Part shown: positions 1-10,870 of the stretch, piece after piece
How positions within the stretch are numbered: position 1 is the first letter of the stretch
Layout: each line of letters starts with the position of its first letter
DNA from: Paramacrobiotus metropolitanus
Lineage: Eukaryota > Tardigrada > Eutardigrada > Parachela > Macrobiotidae
Reading direction: 5' to 3'
Assembly: GCF_019649055.1 (NCBI RefSeq)
Contig: NW_026570379.1
Location: 184,273-248,272 of the forward strand
Length of the DNA: 64,000 nucleotides
The notes under the pieces: model-generated
Databases searched by the model: none
What the model saw: only the letters and a program-made list of their open reading frames with translations
Told to the model about the DNA's origin: nothing
Position numbers and translations under genes: made by a program

Positions 1-182
1 CTGGTGAAACCATCTTCTGACCACTGGTTATTAAAAACAAACAAAAATCTATTGGCACACCTATGGAAAATATGGAATTTTTTAAGACCAAGCTGGACTT
101 AAACTGACCACGAGTTATCGAGGAGTTAAAAACGGCGCATAAATACGCTTTGGTCGGTAAGCTTGTATGAATATAAAGGTCT
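1..182 (+). repeat. Foldback-family repeat arm, cut by window edge
   Basis: This segment is repeated almost unchanged at about 1060-1235 and, in both orientations, inside 23440-24020. Shared blocks include the CTGGTGAAACCATCTTCTGA start, the ACGGCGCATAAATACGC stretch and the GGTAAGCTTGTATGAATATA end. It is one arm of a foldback-type element. The rest lies left of the window or was lost. Confidence 0.75.
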
Positions 183-294
183 CGCGCATCCGCGCTCGGC
201 ACTTAAGTACTGGATAGTATTGGCTTTGTTTCGGAAAGGTCATTATGAATATATAAAGGCTGACGTTTGGAATTTACGACGTTCGGACAATTTT

Positions 295-880
295 AATTTT
301 TCACGTTCTGAAGTTCTGATGTTCTGACATTCTAACGTTCTGACGTTCTAACGTCCTAACGTTTTGACGTTCTTCCGTTCTAACGTTCTGATGTTCTGAC
401 GTTCTAACATTCTGACGTTCTGACGTTCTAACGTTCTAACGTTCTAACGTTCTGATGTTCTTACTTTATGACGTTCTAACGTTTTGACGTTCTTACTTTA
501 TGACGTTCTGACGTTCTAACGTTCTGACGTTCTAACAGTCTGACGTTCTGATGTTCTTACTTTATGACGTTTTGACCTTCTGACGTTATGACGTTCTATA
601 GTTCTAACGTTCTGACGTTCTAACATTCTGACGTCCTAAACGTTCTGATGTTCTTACTTTATGACGTTTTGACCTTCTGACGTTATGACGTTCTATAGTT
701 CTAACGTTCTGACGTTCTAACATTCTGACGTCCTAAACGTTCTGATGTTCTTATTTTATGACGTTCTGACGTTCTGGCGTTCTGACGTTCTAACGTTCTG
801 ACGTTCCGATGTTCTTACTTTATGACGTTCTGACGGTGTTACGTTCTGACGTTCACACGTATTGAATTTCTGACGTTTTG
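295..880. repeat. 8-bp minisatellite ACGTTCTR with 97-bp higher-order unit
   Basis: A long imperfect array of the 8-mer ACGTTCTG/ACGTTCTA. Inside it a higher-order unit of 97 bp begins at 545, 642 and 739 (marked by GTTCTGATGTTCTTA and TTATGACGTTTTGACC), so local block duplication has happened on top of the short-period expansion. The array lies between two direct copies of a foldback-element arm. Confidence 0.85.
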
Positions 881-934
881 ACGCTCTGAAATACGTATGG
901 ACTTTTGCATGACGTAATAATATATAATTTTACC

Positions 935-1235
935 TAAAGAGCAAGTATTTATGCATCCGCTATAGTCTCCGTGGTTACAGACATTATGTTTTAAAGCACG
1001 TTTTATTGCTGTGCAGTGAATACGTTTTTGAGTGCTCTACGTTTCCTATACTTAAGACCTGGTGAAACCATCTTCTGACCACTGGTTATTAAAACAAACA
1101 AAATCTATTGGCACACCTATGGAAAATATGGATTTTTTAAGACCAAGCTGGACTTAAACTGACCACGAGTTATCGAGGAGTTAAAAACGGCGCATAAATA
1201 CGCTTTGGTCGGTAAGCTTGTATGAATATAAAGAA
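935..1235 (+). repeat. Foldback-family repeat arm (single-arm copy)
   Basis: This copy matches one complete arm of the inverted pair at 23440-24020, from the inner CTCCGTGGTTACAG block through GCTGTGCAGTGAATAC to the outer GGTAAGCTTGTATGAATATAAAG. It stands alone without its partner arm. Confidence 0.75.
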
Positions 1236-1530
1236 AAGATATAAAGACATGTATACGTCTATATATATTAATTTTTTATTTATGGACCTTTATTATTCAG
1301 TACTTTATATATGTACATGTGTGTGTAATTTATATATAAATGTACATGTACTTACTTATATACACTTATATACATTTATGGACCTTTTATTATTTATGGA
1401 CCTTTTATTATTCAATACTTTATATATGTACATGTGTGTGTAATTGATATATAAATATACATGTACATGTATATAAGTTTTTTTTATTTGTGTTATGTGT
1501 ATATTTTATATATATACATGTAAGAATAAT
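1236..1530. repeat. AT-rich tandem repeat
   Basis: Low-complexity AT-rich DNA with repeated blocks such as TTATGGACCTTTTATTATT and TATATATGTACATGTGTGTG. Nothing coding is supported here. Confidence 0.6.
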
Positions 1531-1605
1531 TTTGTATTACACGTTTATAAAGTGACCTTTAACTACATTCAGTAATTACGATCGGTGTATAACGACACAT
1601 TGCAG

Positions 1606-2257
1606 AATCTTCAAGTACGACCTGTACAAAGCCCGCGCCAAGCGCCCGGCCTGGTTGCGCCATTGGGAGCAGGTGCAGAACCCGGCGGAAGTGGTGGTCA
1701 GTCTGCTGGTCTTCTTCGTCATCCTAACCATCAACGTGGCGCTCATCGTCTTCCTGGCGCGCCACCGCCGCTCCAAGCTGGCGCAGATGCGCGTCAAACA
1801 AATTGCGAACAAACCGCCCATCTCCCCAGCGGCATCTTTGCAGTCGGGAAAGCGCGGCCCGCGGGCGGCGGCGCGCAACAGCGACATCATATTAATCAGC
1901 GGCGCCGCGCTGTACCTGCTGACGAAGACGCCCTCCGTCGTCTTCCACTGCCTGATGCGCGCCGACTACCACCAGCAGTTTGATTTCGATCCGACCGCCC
2001 AGCAGCTGGCGGCGCCGTTCGTCAACGTCCCCATGTACATGCTGTACAGCTTCCGGTTTTTCGTCTACATACTGACGAATGCGCAGTTCCGGGAACGGTT
2101 TATGCAGTTGATTGTGCGGCCGTTGTGGCCGCACGCCAACGGCTTCGTCCGCCGGGAGGACACGCGCGAAGGGCTCGGCGCGCGGCTGGTGCATCGGTTC
2201 ACGGAGGGACGCTCCACGTCGGCCGCTGCGGCCATAGCAGCGGCTGCCAAACAGTAG
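1606..2257 (+). CDS. Class A GPCR, C-terminal exon (peptide-receptor type)
   Basis: Last exon of a seven-transmembrane receptor. It opens after a 3' splice site (TTGCAG ending at 1605) and reads to TAG at 2255-2257. The predicted order is a basic loop (IFKYDLYKARAKRP), TM5 (VVVSLLVFFVILTINVALIV), a long basic third intracellular loop rich in Arg and Lys, TM6 (ILISGAALYLLTKTPSVVFH), TM7 (VPMYMLYSFRFFVYILTN, standing where NPxxY normally is) and helix 8 (AQFRERFMQLI). The tail ends in an Ala run. The SxRFFVYxxTNxxFR pattern is typical of invertebrate FMRFamide/myosuppressin-type peptide receptors. Exons for TM1-TM4 are not in the window; repeats fill the 1.6 kb upstream. The ligand is unknown. 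GC is much higher than in the flanks, as in other exons here. Confidence 0.75.
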
Positions 2258-2440
2258 AAAATGACCATTTGATTGACTGGCATTGTGATAGAGAAAAGTG
2301 GCATTTTGCACATATACACTAATCTAGAGAAAGGTCATCATAATTCGCACAATGTGTTGGTGATCGTTTGAAGAAACGACTAATGTTTTCTATGATCCTG
2401 TAGTACCTATACTAGATGTATTCTTAAAATACAAATTATA

Positions 2441-2462
2441 CAACTGAATAAATAAAATAAAT
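2441..2462 (+). terminator. Polyadenylation signal cluster of the GPCR gene
   Basis: Overlapping AATAAA motifs (GAATAAATAAAATAAATGG) lie about 190 bp after the GPCR stop codon, with nothing else coding in between. Confidence 0.5.
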
Positions 2463-2479
2463 GGCGTCAGCTGTTCGTT

Positions 2480-3029
2480 GTAGTGAGTAATTCGCGTGTA
2501 AAAGCGGTTCGCTGATGGTTTGTGCCGACAGCGCCCGTCTCCGCCCACCGTTCCGTTGTAACCAATCACAAAACACCGGACAAATACGCGGTGCTTTTAC
2601 GTAATCAGCGTTTACAGCATGTCTATAAAATCGACAAAATACTACTGTATTTATTCATATTTCCAGCGTTTTTCGGCGGGGAACGCGGTACAGTTTGAAC
2701 AAGCTTCGCGGCGACAAAAAGGAAGTAAAACCGGTGGCGGTGACTGCGGGCGATTCCTCTATAAATTATGATATCACTACAGTGTGGAATGCTAGTACCG
2801 GCTGCGGCGAAAAATTCAGTCGCTGTCACAGAAAAACTCAACTACACAAGTATACCACGCGTGAGCCCGCAAGCGGCGCGAATTGATAGTAAACCGGTAA
2901 TACATAACTGCATGTTTCCAGCTGCATAATTCCCCCCTTCTTTGTCGCGTAGGCTTCCCTACTGTATAACTGTATGTGGGTGCGTTGCGTTCGGTTATCT
3001 ATACCAGTCATATACTAATATCTAATATC
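2480..3029. other. Intergenic, promoter-like CCAAT and TATA motifs
   Basis: No convincing coding exon was found. An AACCAATCAC CCAAT-type box near 2556 and a TCTATAAAATC TATA-type motif near 2621 sit about 65 bp apart. They could drive an upstream noncoding exon of the gene starting at 3030. No transcript evidence is available. Confidence 0.3.
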
Positions 3030-3952
3030 ATGGCCCGCTTATATCTGGGACTGCTGTGCGTCGTTACGCTGCTCCTGCTGATGATCGGCGAGGACGCGGC
3101 GCTGGAGAAACTCCCCGGCCGACCACAGGGCCAAGGTACGTGGAATCAACAGCGTGGGGCGGTGGCGCAGGCGACTGAAGGGCGGTAGCCAATCAGAAGA
3201 GGACAGGTCGGCCAATGGCCGCTGTTTGGTGACAGTGGGCGGGCCAAAGTATATAGCGACTATTTACCGTACTCGCCACGCCCACTGTCGCAAATACCTA
3301 TAATCAAGAGCATTCCAGTAACGATCTCTATGTACTGTAGACAATTGCAAAGAAATTAATGCAATGGAGAATAAATTCCTTAAAATATTATCAAATAATC
3401 CATACTCGTATGATTGATGATGTGGGCGTGTTTGTTGTGTATGTACAGTGCTGAAGAGCATGAAGCACACGGTGATGATGGAGTACAAGACGGAGAAGGA
3501 TCGCGGCGCCAAACTGCAGCTGCTTCTTACCCGCTGGAAATCCATTCTCGGTAAGCCGCATAGTTCAATATGCCAGTTAATACTATTTTATTACTACTAA
3601 TATTTATAATATACAGTATATATCAACAATATTAATATTAATATTAATACGAATGTTTAACAACATAAGATTGATTTTGACTTTTTGGACTTATTTTATT
3701 AACGCTGCAGCGCAGAAGTTTGCGCGCACGGCGACCAGCATTAAATTTGTCAAAGAGGAAATGAGGGGGAAGCAGCACATTGTCAACTACGAAGTGACCT
3801 TTACGAAGAAGAGCGCCGGTGCCGCGCACATCCAGCGGAAGAAGGCCGTGGAGGAAATGAATAATTCCCTGGATAGCCAGCCCATCGCCGGCGTCACCGT
3901 CTACCCGGAACCGGAAACCCGCGGCCTCCTCGCGCCCGACATGCTCGATTAA
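3030..3952 (+). CDS. Small secreted protein, three exons, unrecognised
   Basis: Three exons splice in frame: 3030-3135, 3449-3550 and 3711-3952, giving 149 aa and TAA at 3950-3952. Donors are GTACGT and GTAAGC; acceptors are GTACAG and CTGCAG. The start is the ATG of MARLYLGLLCVVTLLLLMIG, a clear signal peptide probably cleaved near the EDAALE stretch. The mature part is Lys/Arg-rich, has almost no Cys, and shows a helix-strand pattern (TRWKSIL, then FARTATSIKFV, then HIVNYEVTF). This weakly recalls a SEA-type fold, but I do not recognise the family. The tail is Pro-rich (VTVYPEPETRG). It is likely secreted. The exon joins are well supported because the phases match at both junctions. Confidence 0.65.
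3183..3262 (+). promoter_or_regulatory. Possible internal promoter in intron 1
   Basis: Within the first intron of the secreted-protein gene lie two CCAAT-type boxes (GCCAATCAGAA and GGCCAATGG), a GC box (GTGGGCGGGCC) and a TATA-like AGTATATAGC. The GC box is part of an 11-bp inverted repeat (GACAGTGGGCG and CGCCCACTGTC). Function is inferred only from motif order and spacing. Confidence 0.3.
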
Positions 3953-6900
3953 CCCGAGCAGAGGATGGCTATTACAGCCCTCCCGGAGTTAGTTCGTGAC
4001 GCCCGGATTAATACCGCAGACCAGACGGACGCATGTTCTAATCCTAATTGCCCAAATCAGAGCGCCGAGTTATTACGTACCATATAACGTCAGTCAGGCA
4101 GCAGTGTTTGAACTGTTTTTGACGACGTGTATCATTGAGAAAAGGTCACAGCACTGGGATTGGCATTAAATCATGCATTAGCGCAAGCAGCAATACTGCA
4201 GTACTAAAAAACGGTATATTACTCACGCCAGGTGTTTGTACACATCGTGAACATCTTGAACAACATCCTCTCTCATTAGTTAAGGGCACATGTAATTGTA
4301 AAGGAGAAAAGTTAATATTTTGTAATTTAAATGTGCTATACAAAAACACATAAAGGTCAACTGTATAATACCTTCACGTTAAAGTTGGTTAATGTTACTG
4401 TGCGCCGATATTCAGTTGCGGGAGAGTTTTCTTTACGGCGTGCCTGCCGTCATGGCGACGTGGTCACCTTGGCATCTGTATAGACGCAACGGTCGACTAA
4501 AAGGTCACCGACTTCGTCGTTACCGGCGTAAAGACAACTTCACAAAACCTATGAAAACCTTTGAGATAGAAGAAATCGACTGAATTCAATTGTAACACGC
4601 ATCGTGCAACGTTGCCGGTGGCAGTACGCGTTCTTCGAGGATTATCAGCGCCGAGGCATACCTCAGGGCACCTTGTCGCCGTTTCTGACAGCGTAACTGG
4701 CTATTATCGCATGCACTACTGCCCGCTCTTGCAGCGTGTCGATCGTAGTAACTGTACTATAAACTGATTTACGTAGAAACATGTGAAAAGCTGGCGTGCA
4801 CTCCATATTGTAGCGACAGAAGTTGTACAACCATAGACCACCAAGTTATGATCCATCATTGCGTTACGAATTTCTGTCCATTTTCCCGGCTAGCTGTTCT
4901 TCTTCATAATTTCTAGAATTCACTCTTGCATTCACTTGTTACAGCTTGCATCAGCTTGTTCAGCTTGTTAAACTCTTGCCCAAACCTTGTCCCTGTCTTG
5001 CATTGTTCTTGTCATTAAACATGCCGTGAACTTCCGTTGTTACGTTCAGTAATTGTGTGACGTCAGTAAGAGCGTCTTCGGCCAGCATCGTCGCCGGCCG
5101 TGCCAACCTTTCATCCCAACAGCCGACACAACATCGTGGTACGGTCAACACGCCAACCCGTTAGAACGCCGGCATAACCGCCCGCGTTACAATATAGTGT
5201 AACTCGTATACATGATCATATACTCGTAATTATGGTGACGTGTAATAAACCGGGTGGACGCCAGACTGGCGCTTTCCGGTATGCTCAATATTCGGCACTT
5301 ATGTTGCTTGTTTATTATTGCATTTGCCGATGATTAAAGCTTCGTTTGTTGCACGTTATCAGAGCGGGAAGCGTGATCGCAACGTATCAGTCCTTGTGGA
5401 ACCAGGCACCACCAGACTGGGATGTTAGTGTCCTTGCTGTTTTAAGTAATCACTTGGCTCGCAACAACAGCTTCATCGGTGAGCAGCGTACATAACGCCC
5501 TTCACCGTTGGAAACTGGGTAATCTGTTGTCTGTTGCAGGAAATTATTTGATGGATCCGAAGAGTTTATCGGTACAACGTACGACGTGGATTTAGAAGAG
5601 AAGAAGCCGTGCTTTTCCCGGTTTACCACCGTTAATTACTGTTCGCCGCGGTTTACTGCTGTTCTGTAACTGTTCTATCGGTTGCCTAATGTTCACATAA
5701 TCATAAGTATGATTATGATTATGAGAGCCAATACAGAAAATGAATTGTGAATCAGGAGAAGGAGTCGGATTTGGAAGACTGTAATGGGCATTAGGTATAT
5801 ACCTAGCCCCAGTGTGCTACATACAGGCATCGACGAACCCCGGTGTTCGTTGATGCTGCCACAACATTACAGAATTAACATTACAGAATGGTTATGAACT
5901 TATACGGGCATTACAAATGGTTGGACAGACGTACAGATACAGTATGCGTGATCATCGTGAAATTGGCGTGAATTCTGTTCCTCGTACATATACCTACGTA
6001 ATAGGTAGGTACCTGTTTGGTTGTCGCTGATGAATCGCTTAGTGTTGAGTTGTCTCGTATTTCCGGTATCTGTCAGACTGTCGCCGTAGTAAGCCGATTC
6101 GATTGCTTTACGCCGTGCTGACGCTAGTCGCTAATGTAAGTAAAGAGCGGTGAAAATAAAGATGCAGTACACTAGTGGAAGTTTTTGGGAATTGCTTGAT
6201 TCTTTTGACACCTGTTGCTGTTAGTGTATATACTGTACATGTAGAAAAGTATTCTTTCCAAAAACAAATTCTCAAGCTATAGGCACCGTGATTTTTCACT
6301 TATGACGAATTATTCAGCGAATTTTCGATTTTATGACTTTCTGATCTCCCGAAATCATCCGCTTGACGTCATGAAAGATAAGCCGAGAGGGCATCTCAAC
6401 AACACTCTGAAAGTGATAGATCAGCAGCTGTAACTAGAAGTACGCTAAATTGTATGTTATTTCTGCAAATTTTGGTCTTTACTAAGTTTACTTAATGGCC
6501 ATCAGTTGGGTCTGTATAAACATTTCGTCTGTGAAGTAATCTTTTCTTCTATCGTTTTATAACTTTTAGCTTAAAGAGGGCTACACTCCATAGTAAACGA
6601 CATTAATTTAACAACAATTATTGTTGACTTAAAGATACATAATTATGTGTGTACTGAGTAGACGATACACGGACAGTCGGACACATGTACTTGTACTGCC
6701 GGTATAAATTTTATGTTCACTTGAAAGACGTTAGTTTATAAGAGTACAGAGTACAGTATACGTTACTATGGTAAACTCTGGATAACTCTAACTTGCGCTA
6801 CGCAGAGCGCCAAGTTTCTATAGCGATATATACACAGCTTGTATCAGAATATTGCATCCGTGCAACATATAGAAGTATCGATAGAATATTGCATCAGCTT
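3953..6900. other. Intergenic DNA without a supported gene
   Basis: Short open stretches occur (for example 4392-4583) but none shows splice context or a recognisable domain. The stretch holds a degenerate dispersed repeat (about 4880-5170, related to 10600-10870) and a small hairpin at about 5828-5857 with 12-bp arms (GCATCGACGAAC and GTTCGTTGATGC, one mismatch). Confidence 0.4.
4880..5170 (+). repeat. Degenerate dispersed repeat, copy 1
   Basis: This resembles 10600-10870 in the same orientation. Matching blocks are CAGCTTGTT followed by CTTGCCCA, then CCAGCATCGTCGCCGGCCGTGC against TCAGCATCGCTGCCGACCGTGC, then CAGCCGACA with ATCGTGGTA. The family is unknown and the copies are clearly old. 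Confidence 0.5.
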
Positions 6901-6918
6901 GCAGCACCCATATACAGT

Positions 6919-7527
6919 ACTTCGAATGCTGCCTTATATGGGCTCCCCTTATATTACTCTCCCTTATCTGGGCTCCCGGCTAGTTAGCAATACCCGTCAA
7001 ATTAAATTTATCGGATTTATAGCAGAACCCTTTTCTACTTCTTTCAACCGGATTTACAAGTGAGCACGCCAAAGAATTCCGAAATTTCACATCCGAATTA
7101 TATTTATATATATTATCTATACAATAATTTTTTTCATTAATTTTAATCGGATTTGCCAATGAACAAACTGAAAAATCAAAAATGCCAAAATTTCATATCA
7201 CATTATTTTTTCATGGGGTTCTTAATGCATTTAAGCGGGCAACGTTTAGAAAGAATTTGAATTTAGAAAGATTTTGAATTTTAGAAAAGATTTGAATCTG
7301 TCGTTGATGCAACCTGAGCACTTTGAAACAAACTAAATGCTACAAAAGTACTGGTAAAATAAGTATTTTAAATAAATCAAAATTTTCAGTCAAGCATAAC
7401 ACTGATAACAGCTGCGAAAGTGTGAGTAATAACGTAACCGCCCGTGTAGAGGGTTGCTCATATTGCTGGGGAGCCCAGATAAGGGAGAGTAATATAAGGG
7501 GAGCCCATATAAGGCAGCATTCGAAGT
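6919..7527. mobile_element. MITE-like element with perfect 59-bp inverted repeats
   Basis: The left arm 6919-6977 and right arm 7469-7527 are exact reverse complements over 59 bp (from ACTTCGAATGCTGCCTTATA to CTTATCTGGGCTCCC). Weaker complementarity extends past both arms. The interior of about 490 bp is AT-rich and has no coding potential. A non-autonomous DNA transposon or foldback element is the simplest reading; no clear target-site duplication was found. It ends 22 bp from the stop codon of the next gene. Confidence 0.7.
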
Positions 7528-7549
7528 ATACATTATAATACGTGAATCA

Positions 7550-8308
7550 TCACGCATGTACACCACGACACTTGCGCTCCTTGGCCGCCTTCAGCTCCGC
7601 GCGGTAATGCTTTTGAAAGGCCGACCAGGTGGGCAGCAGTTTGGCCAGCTCCCGGTCCAGGCCGTAGAAATCCTGGTATCCCTTGCGCGGATTGTCCGCT
7701 GCCAGGACCTGCTCGCGTAGATGCCGCAGCGCCGCTTCCTGCAGGTACAAATCGAAGCAGCGCACGTAATTGGGACGATGGCAGTGCGGGATCCGCACCG
7801 GACGCTGCGGCTCCCCCCGGGCCATGTACAGGCCGCCCTGACACGCCTCCCGGCGGCGCGCCCCGTGCGCGCAGGCGTAGGCCAGGTGCTCGGGCGTGTC
7901 CAGTGCCGGCGCGCGGCGGTAGAGGAAGCCGCGGTGGATCACCGGCTGGGTGGGCGCGCACAGCGCCACGTAGTCCACCGTATCCGGGTCCGGGTCTTCG
8001 GCGTCGACACCCTTGCCGGGATCCGGGTTCCGGCTGGGAGCGGCCGTGGAATGCACCGACAGGGCGCGGGCCGAGCGCTTCGAGGAAATTCTGGCTTCGA
8101 TTTTTGCCGGCATGGATTGTCCTCGCGCCAATGCTCGAGACGCGTGACAACGGCGGGAAGCGTTGTCCCGGAGAGCCCGCAGATCGTGGTGTTTGCGACG
8201 CGGATTTGTCCGCCGAACGCGGCGCGACGACGACCAGATGGGGAAGTGATACTTGCCATTCATGGCGTCGGATACGACCATACGTGTAAAAGACATGGCT
8301 TCCTCCAT
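7550..8308 (-). CDS. Orphan 252-aa basic protein, single exon
   Basis: An uninterrupted frame runs from ATG (8306-8308) to TGA (7550-7552). It is strongly GC-rich at third positions, unlike its AT-rich flanks, which argues for real coding. The N-terminal third is basic and Arg/Ser-rich (RRVRRTNPRRKHHDLR), followed by an acidic linker (DAEDPDPDTVDYV). The C-terminal half has spaced Cys residues (VALCAPTQ, YACAHGARRREACQGG, PHCHRPNYVRCFDLYLQEA) and a helical tail (RELAKLLPTWSAFQKHYRAE). I do not recognise the family and see no signal peptide or membrane segment. Methionines at residues 5, 10 and 16 are possible alternative starts. An inverted-repeat element ends 22 bp beyond the stop, so the 3' UTR or polyadenylation site may lie in transposon DNA. 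Confidence 0.55.
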   Translation of the reverse strand: MEEAMSFTRMVVSDAMNGKYHFPIWSSSRRVRRTNPRRKHHDLRALRDNASRRCHASRALARGQSMPAKIEARISSKRSARALSVHSTAAPSRNPDPGKGVDAEDPDPDTVDYVALCAPTQPVIHRGFLYRRAPALDTPEHLAYACAHGARRREACQGGLYMARGEPQRPVRIPHCHRPNYVRCFDLYLQEAALRHLREQVLAADNPRKGYQDFYGLDRELAKLLPTWSAFQKHYRAELKAAKERKCRGVHA

Positions 8309-10153
8309 AATTATATATATCCGTTATACTGTACAGTCTGTACGGTTGAAATGAAATTTTAGGAAGGTTGTGGAAAAACTCTTGTCAAAATCATCTGACT
8401 GTACTCTAGTTACTCCTGTTTCAAAGCACTACTCTTGCTTTAGCTCGCCGGATGTGTTGTGACATCAGACGTGCGTTGTGGTGCACGGCGGTTGCTAAGC
8501 GTGTGTGCGAATTCAAGGCACATCGATTACCAGTGCCAATCAATAAAACGCCGCCGATAACGATGTTATCATCGGCCGAGAAGGTCTTTGTCATGGCATG
8601 TACCAGCCACCGCACCGGTCGCTAGACAGATGTAATCTAAGGCTTATATATATTTAACCTTGAATTCAAATATAATTACTGCTCCGCGTCGGCCGTTCTG
8701 CGTCATTTCCGGCGGCGCTGCAGACGCCCCGCCCTCTTTGTTAGGCACTCCCACTCTGTCTGCCGCCGTCGCCCTGTCGTCCAATCACCGATCGGCAGCG
8801 GCCGGCTCACTCAGGCGATACTTGATCGGCACGCGTTCGCTTTCTGCCGTCGGTTAGACGCAGTAATACATTTGGCATTAATTTGCCATGCCACATTCCT
8901 TCGAGGGACTGATGCATGCCTGTGGTCCGTGGATCCGGGTTTTCTACTTTTCACGCAAGTGTCTTGGTCAAAATCGTTATTACAACCTGCGATTTCAATG
9001 ATTTCTCTTAACTACTGAGCAGTACTTGGGTGTTGCAGTCTTCATGCGGTGGTGAGTGTAAACTGTGTAAGACCTAATGGAGTGTGCACTGATCTGGGCT
9101 AAATTTTGTTTGGATCCTAGTTCCTTATGTTTTCTTATGTTCTCTTATGGTTTTCCGCTTTGGGGTTAATTTCTATCGGCTGTTGTACTGAGCCCACTAA
9201 TAATTTAATACTGTAACAGAATGGACAGTTTATTTCTCAATATGCACAAAGCGAGCTTCGCTCAACAGTAACAACCAAATGAAGAATGTGTCCCAGATAA
9301 CATGAGAAGGGACTACAACGTAGGTTAAAAGATCGCGCCCGGTAGACTACTATGGAATAGTGGATCCTTTCCTCGCTTGCTCTCCGACAGACACACAGAG
9401 CCATGCCACCCAATGGGGCTGATGTTGTGCGGTTGCCAGACGTTTTTCCAATTAGCCTGATTCTTGTTACCGAACGAATCGTCATATTTTATGAAACCTA
9501 AGGGACGCTGGACCGACCAAGCGTAGGATCCCTGCCATGAAATCATATAGGGAAAGCGTTTGTCATATACAGAAAATGTCGAAGTAGCTATTTATTTAAC
9601 CGCCGTGCTTGTTCTTGTTGCAGCCGATACAGAATGGCGAAGTACTGCAAAAAGACGGATTTTTCTGTTGCTGGTGCTCGGATGGCTGTTAATCAGCAGC
9701 GAATCCATCAGCTACCGGAAGACGGTTACCAAAACAGTGGAAATTGTTGACTGAGGGCTGAGACGGATGAGTACGAAGGATTGCACCAGGCATCATCCGG
9801 TCCAGCGTGGTACACGCCGCGGACGCTTCACATCTTCTTCGCAGCTGACGATATCGCGTCGCCTGACGGGCCGACGATGCCGATACGGCTGGTGTCACAT
9901 GTGGCATATCTTGTTGACCGATATCGACTTTTGCCCGGTTTTTTGCATCCCAATAACTACGCGGTAAAACAGCTTCAAAGTTGGCGCTTTCGTTACACCA
10001 GAGCGCCGGTGCACACGTCAACATTCGGTTTTCTGGGGTTACGGGACCGCCAAAACTGACGCAGAATTTCACCGGGACACCGTCGATTGACTACATCCGG
10101 TGATGCCGCGCCGTGATGGGTCATTACGCGCTACACTCACCGCCGCGGAAGTG

Positions 10154-10198
10154 ATGATCCTGCTTAACGCCAGTTCCGATGGCGTTAAGCAGGATCAT
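10154..10198. repeat. Perfect 19-bp hairpin with 7-nt loop
   Basis: ATGATCCTGCTTAACGCCA (10154-10172), the loop GTTCCGA and the exact reverse complement (10180-10198) form an uninterrupted 19-bp stem. No poly-T tract follows, so this is not a terminator of bacterial type. Confidence 0.9.
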
Positions 10199-10599
10199 GA
10201 GTTCATGACCTCCGCTACAACGAGTGCCATCAACTCACCCTGGAAGCACCGACCCATGCAATGGGACGTGGAGCCACACGGTACGTACACGTGGTCGGAT
10301 GGATGTACGTAGTCCGTTTGTATCCCGTAAGCAGATTTGTACGACTCCTTGCATCACCGGCTAAGGCGACGACGGGGCGGTGATTTTCATCCCGGACACT
10401 GTGGTTGGAGCACTATTGCGGGTGCTCCGACCAAAGTGCTCAGGCCTGAATACTGCCCGTCGTTGGAATCACACTTCGCAGTGTTGCTGGAAAACCTGCT
10501 GTTTATCACGCGTGCCCGGCACAATAAACCCAATCCTGATTTCACGAAACGTGGCTTTCTGCGGGCGGGCGCCTGATGCGCTGTACAGTTTTGGTCTTG

Positions 10600-10870
10600 A
10601 GCTCGGGTGGAATTTCTTCCAATGAACTGTGCCCATGCGCATCCTGCTCATCCAGCTTGTTTTGCTCGCTGAATCGTGCTGTACACTTGCCCATGAACTC
10701 TGGCGATGTCCTGGCGTTACTTTGTTTAACCGCCATGGGATGATCGTGCAATCCAACCGTTATCCCCCGTATAAACGGTATCCAGCTTCCGGTCAGCATC
10801 GCTGCCGACCGTGCCAGCCTTTCCCACACTAACAGCCGACAGATCGTGGTAAGGTGAATTCACCCACAAA
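10600..10870 (+). repeat. Degenerate dispersed repeat, copy 2
   Basis: Old copy related to 4880-5170 (see the shared blocks there). It ends about 320 bp before the LTR retrotransposon. Confidence 0.5.

Noticed and set aside
1585-2319. Overlapping open frames on both strands over the GPCR exon
   Set aside because: They are shadows produced by GC-rich coding sequence. Only the frame with TM5-TM7 features is supported.
2623-2886. Short frames around 2.7 kb as a gene
   Set aside because: No signal peptide, splice context or family resemblance; the region looks more like promoter or 5' UTR sequence.
3030-3952. The secreted protein as a cystatin
   Set aside because: Size and signal peptide fit, but there is no QxVxG motif, no PW motif and almost no Cys, so cystatin is not supported.
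4392-4583. 63-codon basic frame as a gene
   Set aside because: No homology, no splice signals, isolated in non-coding DNA.
10154-10198. Hairpin as a transcription terminator
   Set aside because: This is eukaryotic sequence and there is no T-run after the stem.
9560-10829. Cluster of 60-130-codon frames on both strands as a gene or transposase
   Set aside because: No catalytic motif or domain could be named. The mixed strands and overlaps fit decayed repeat DNA.
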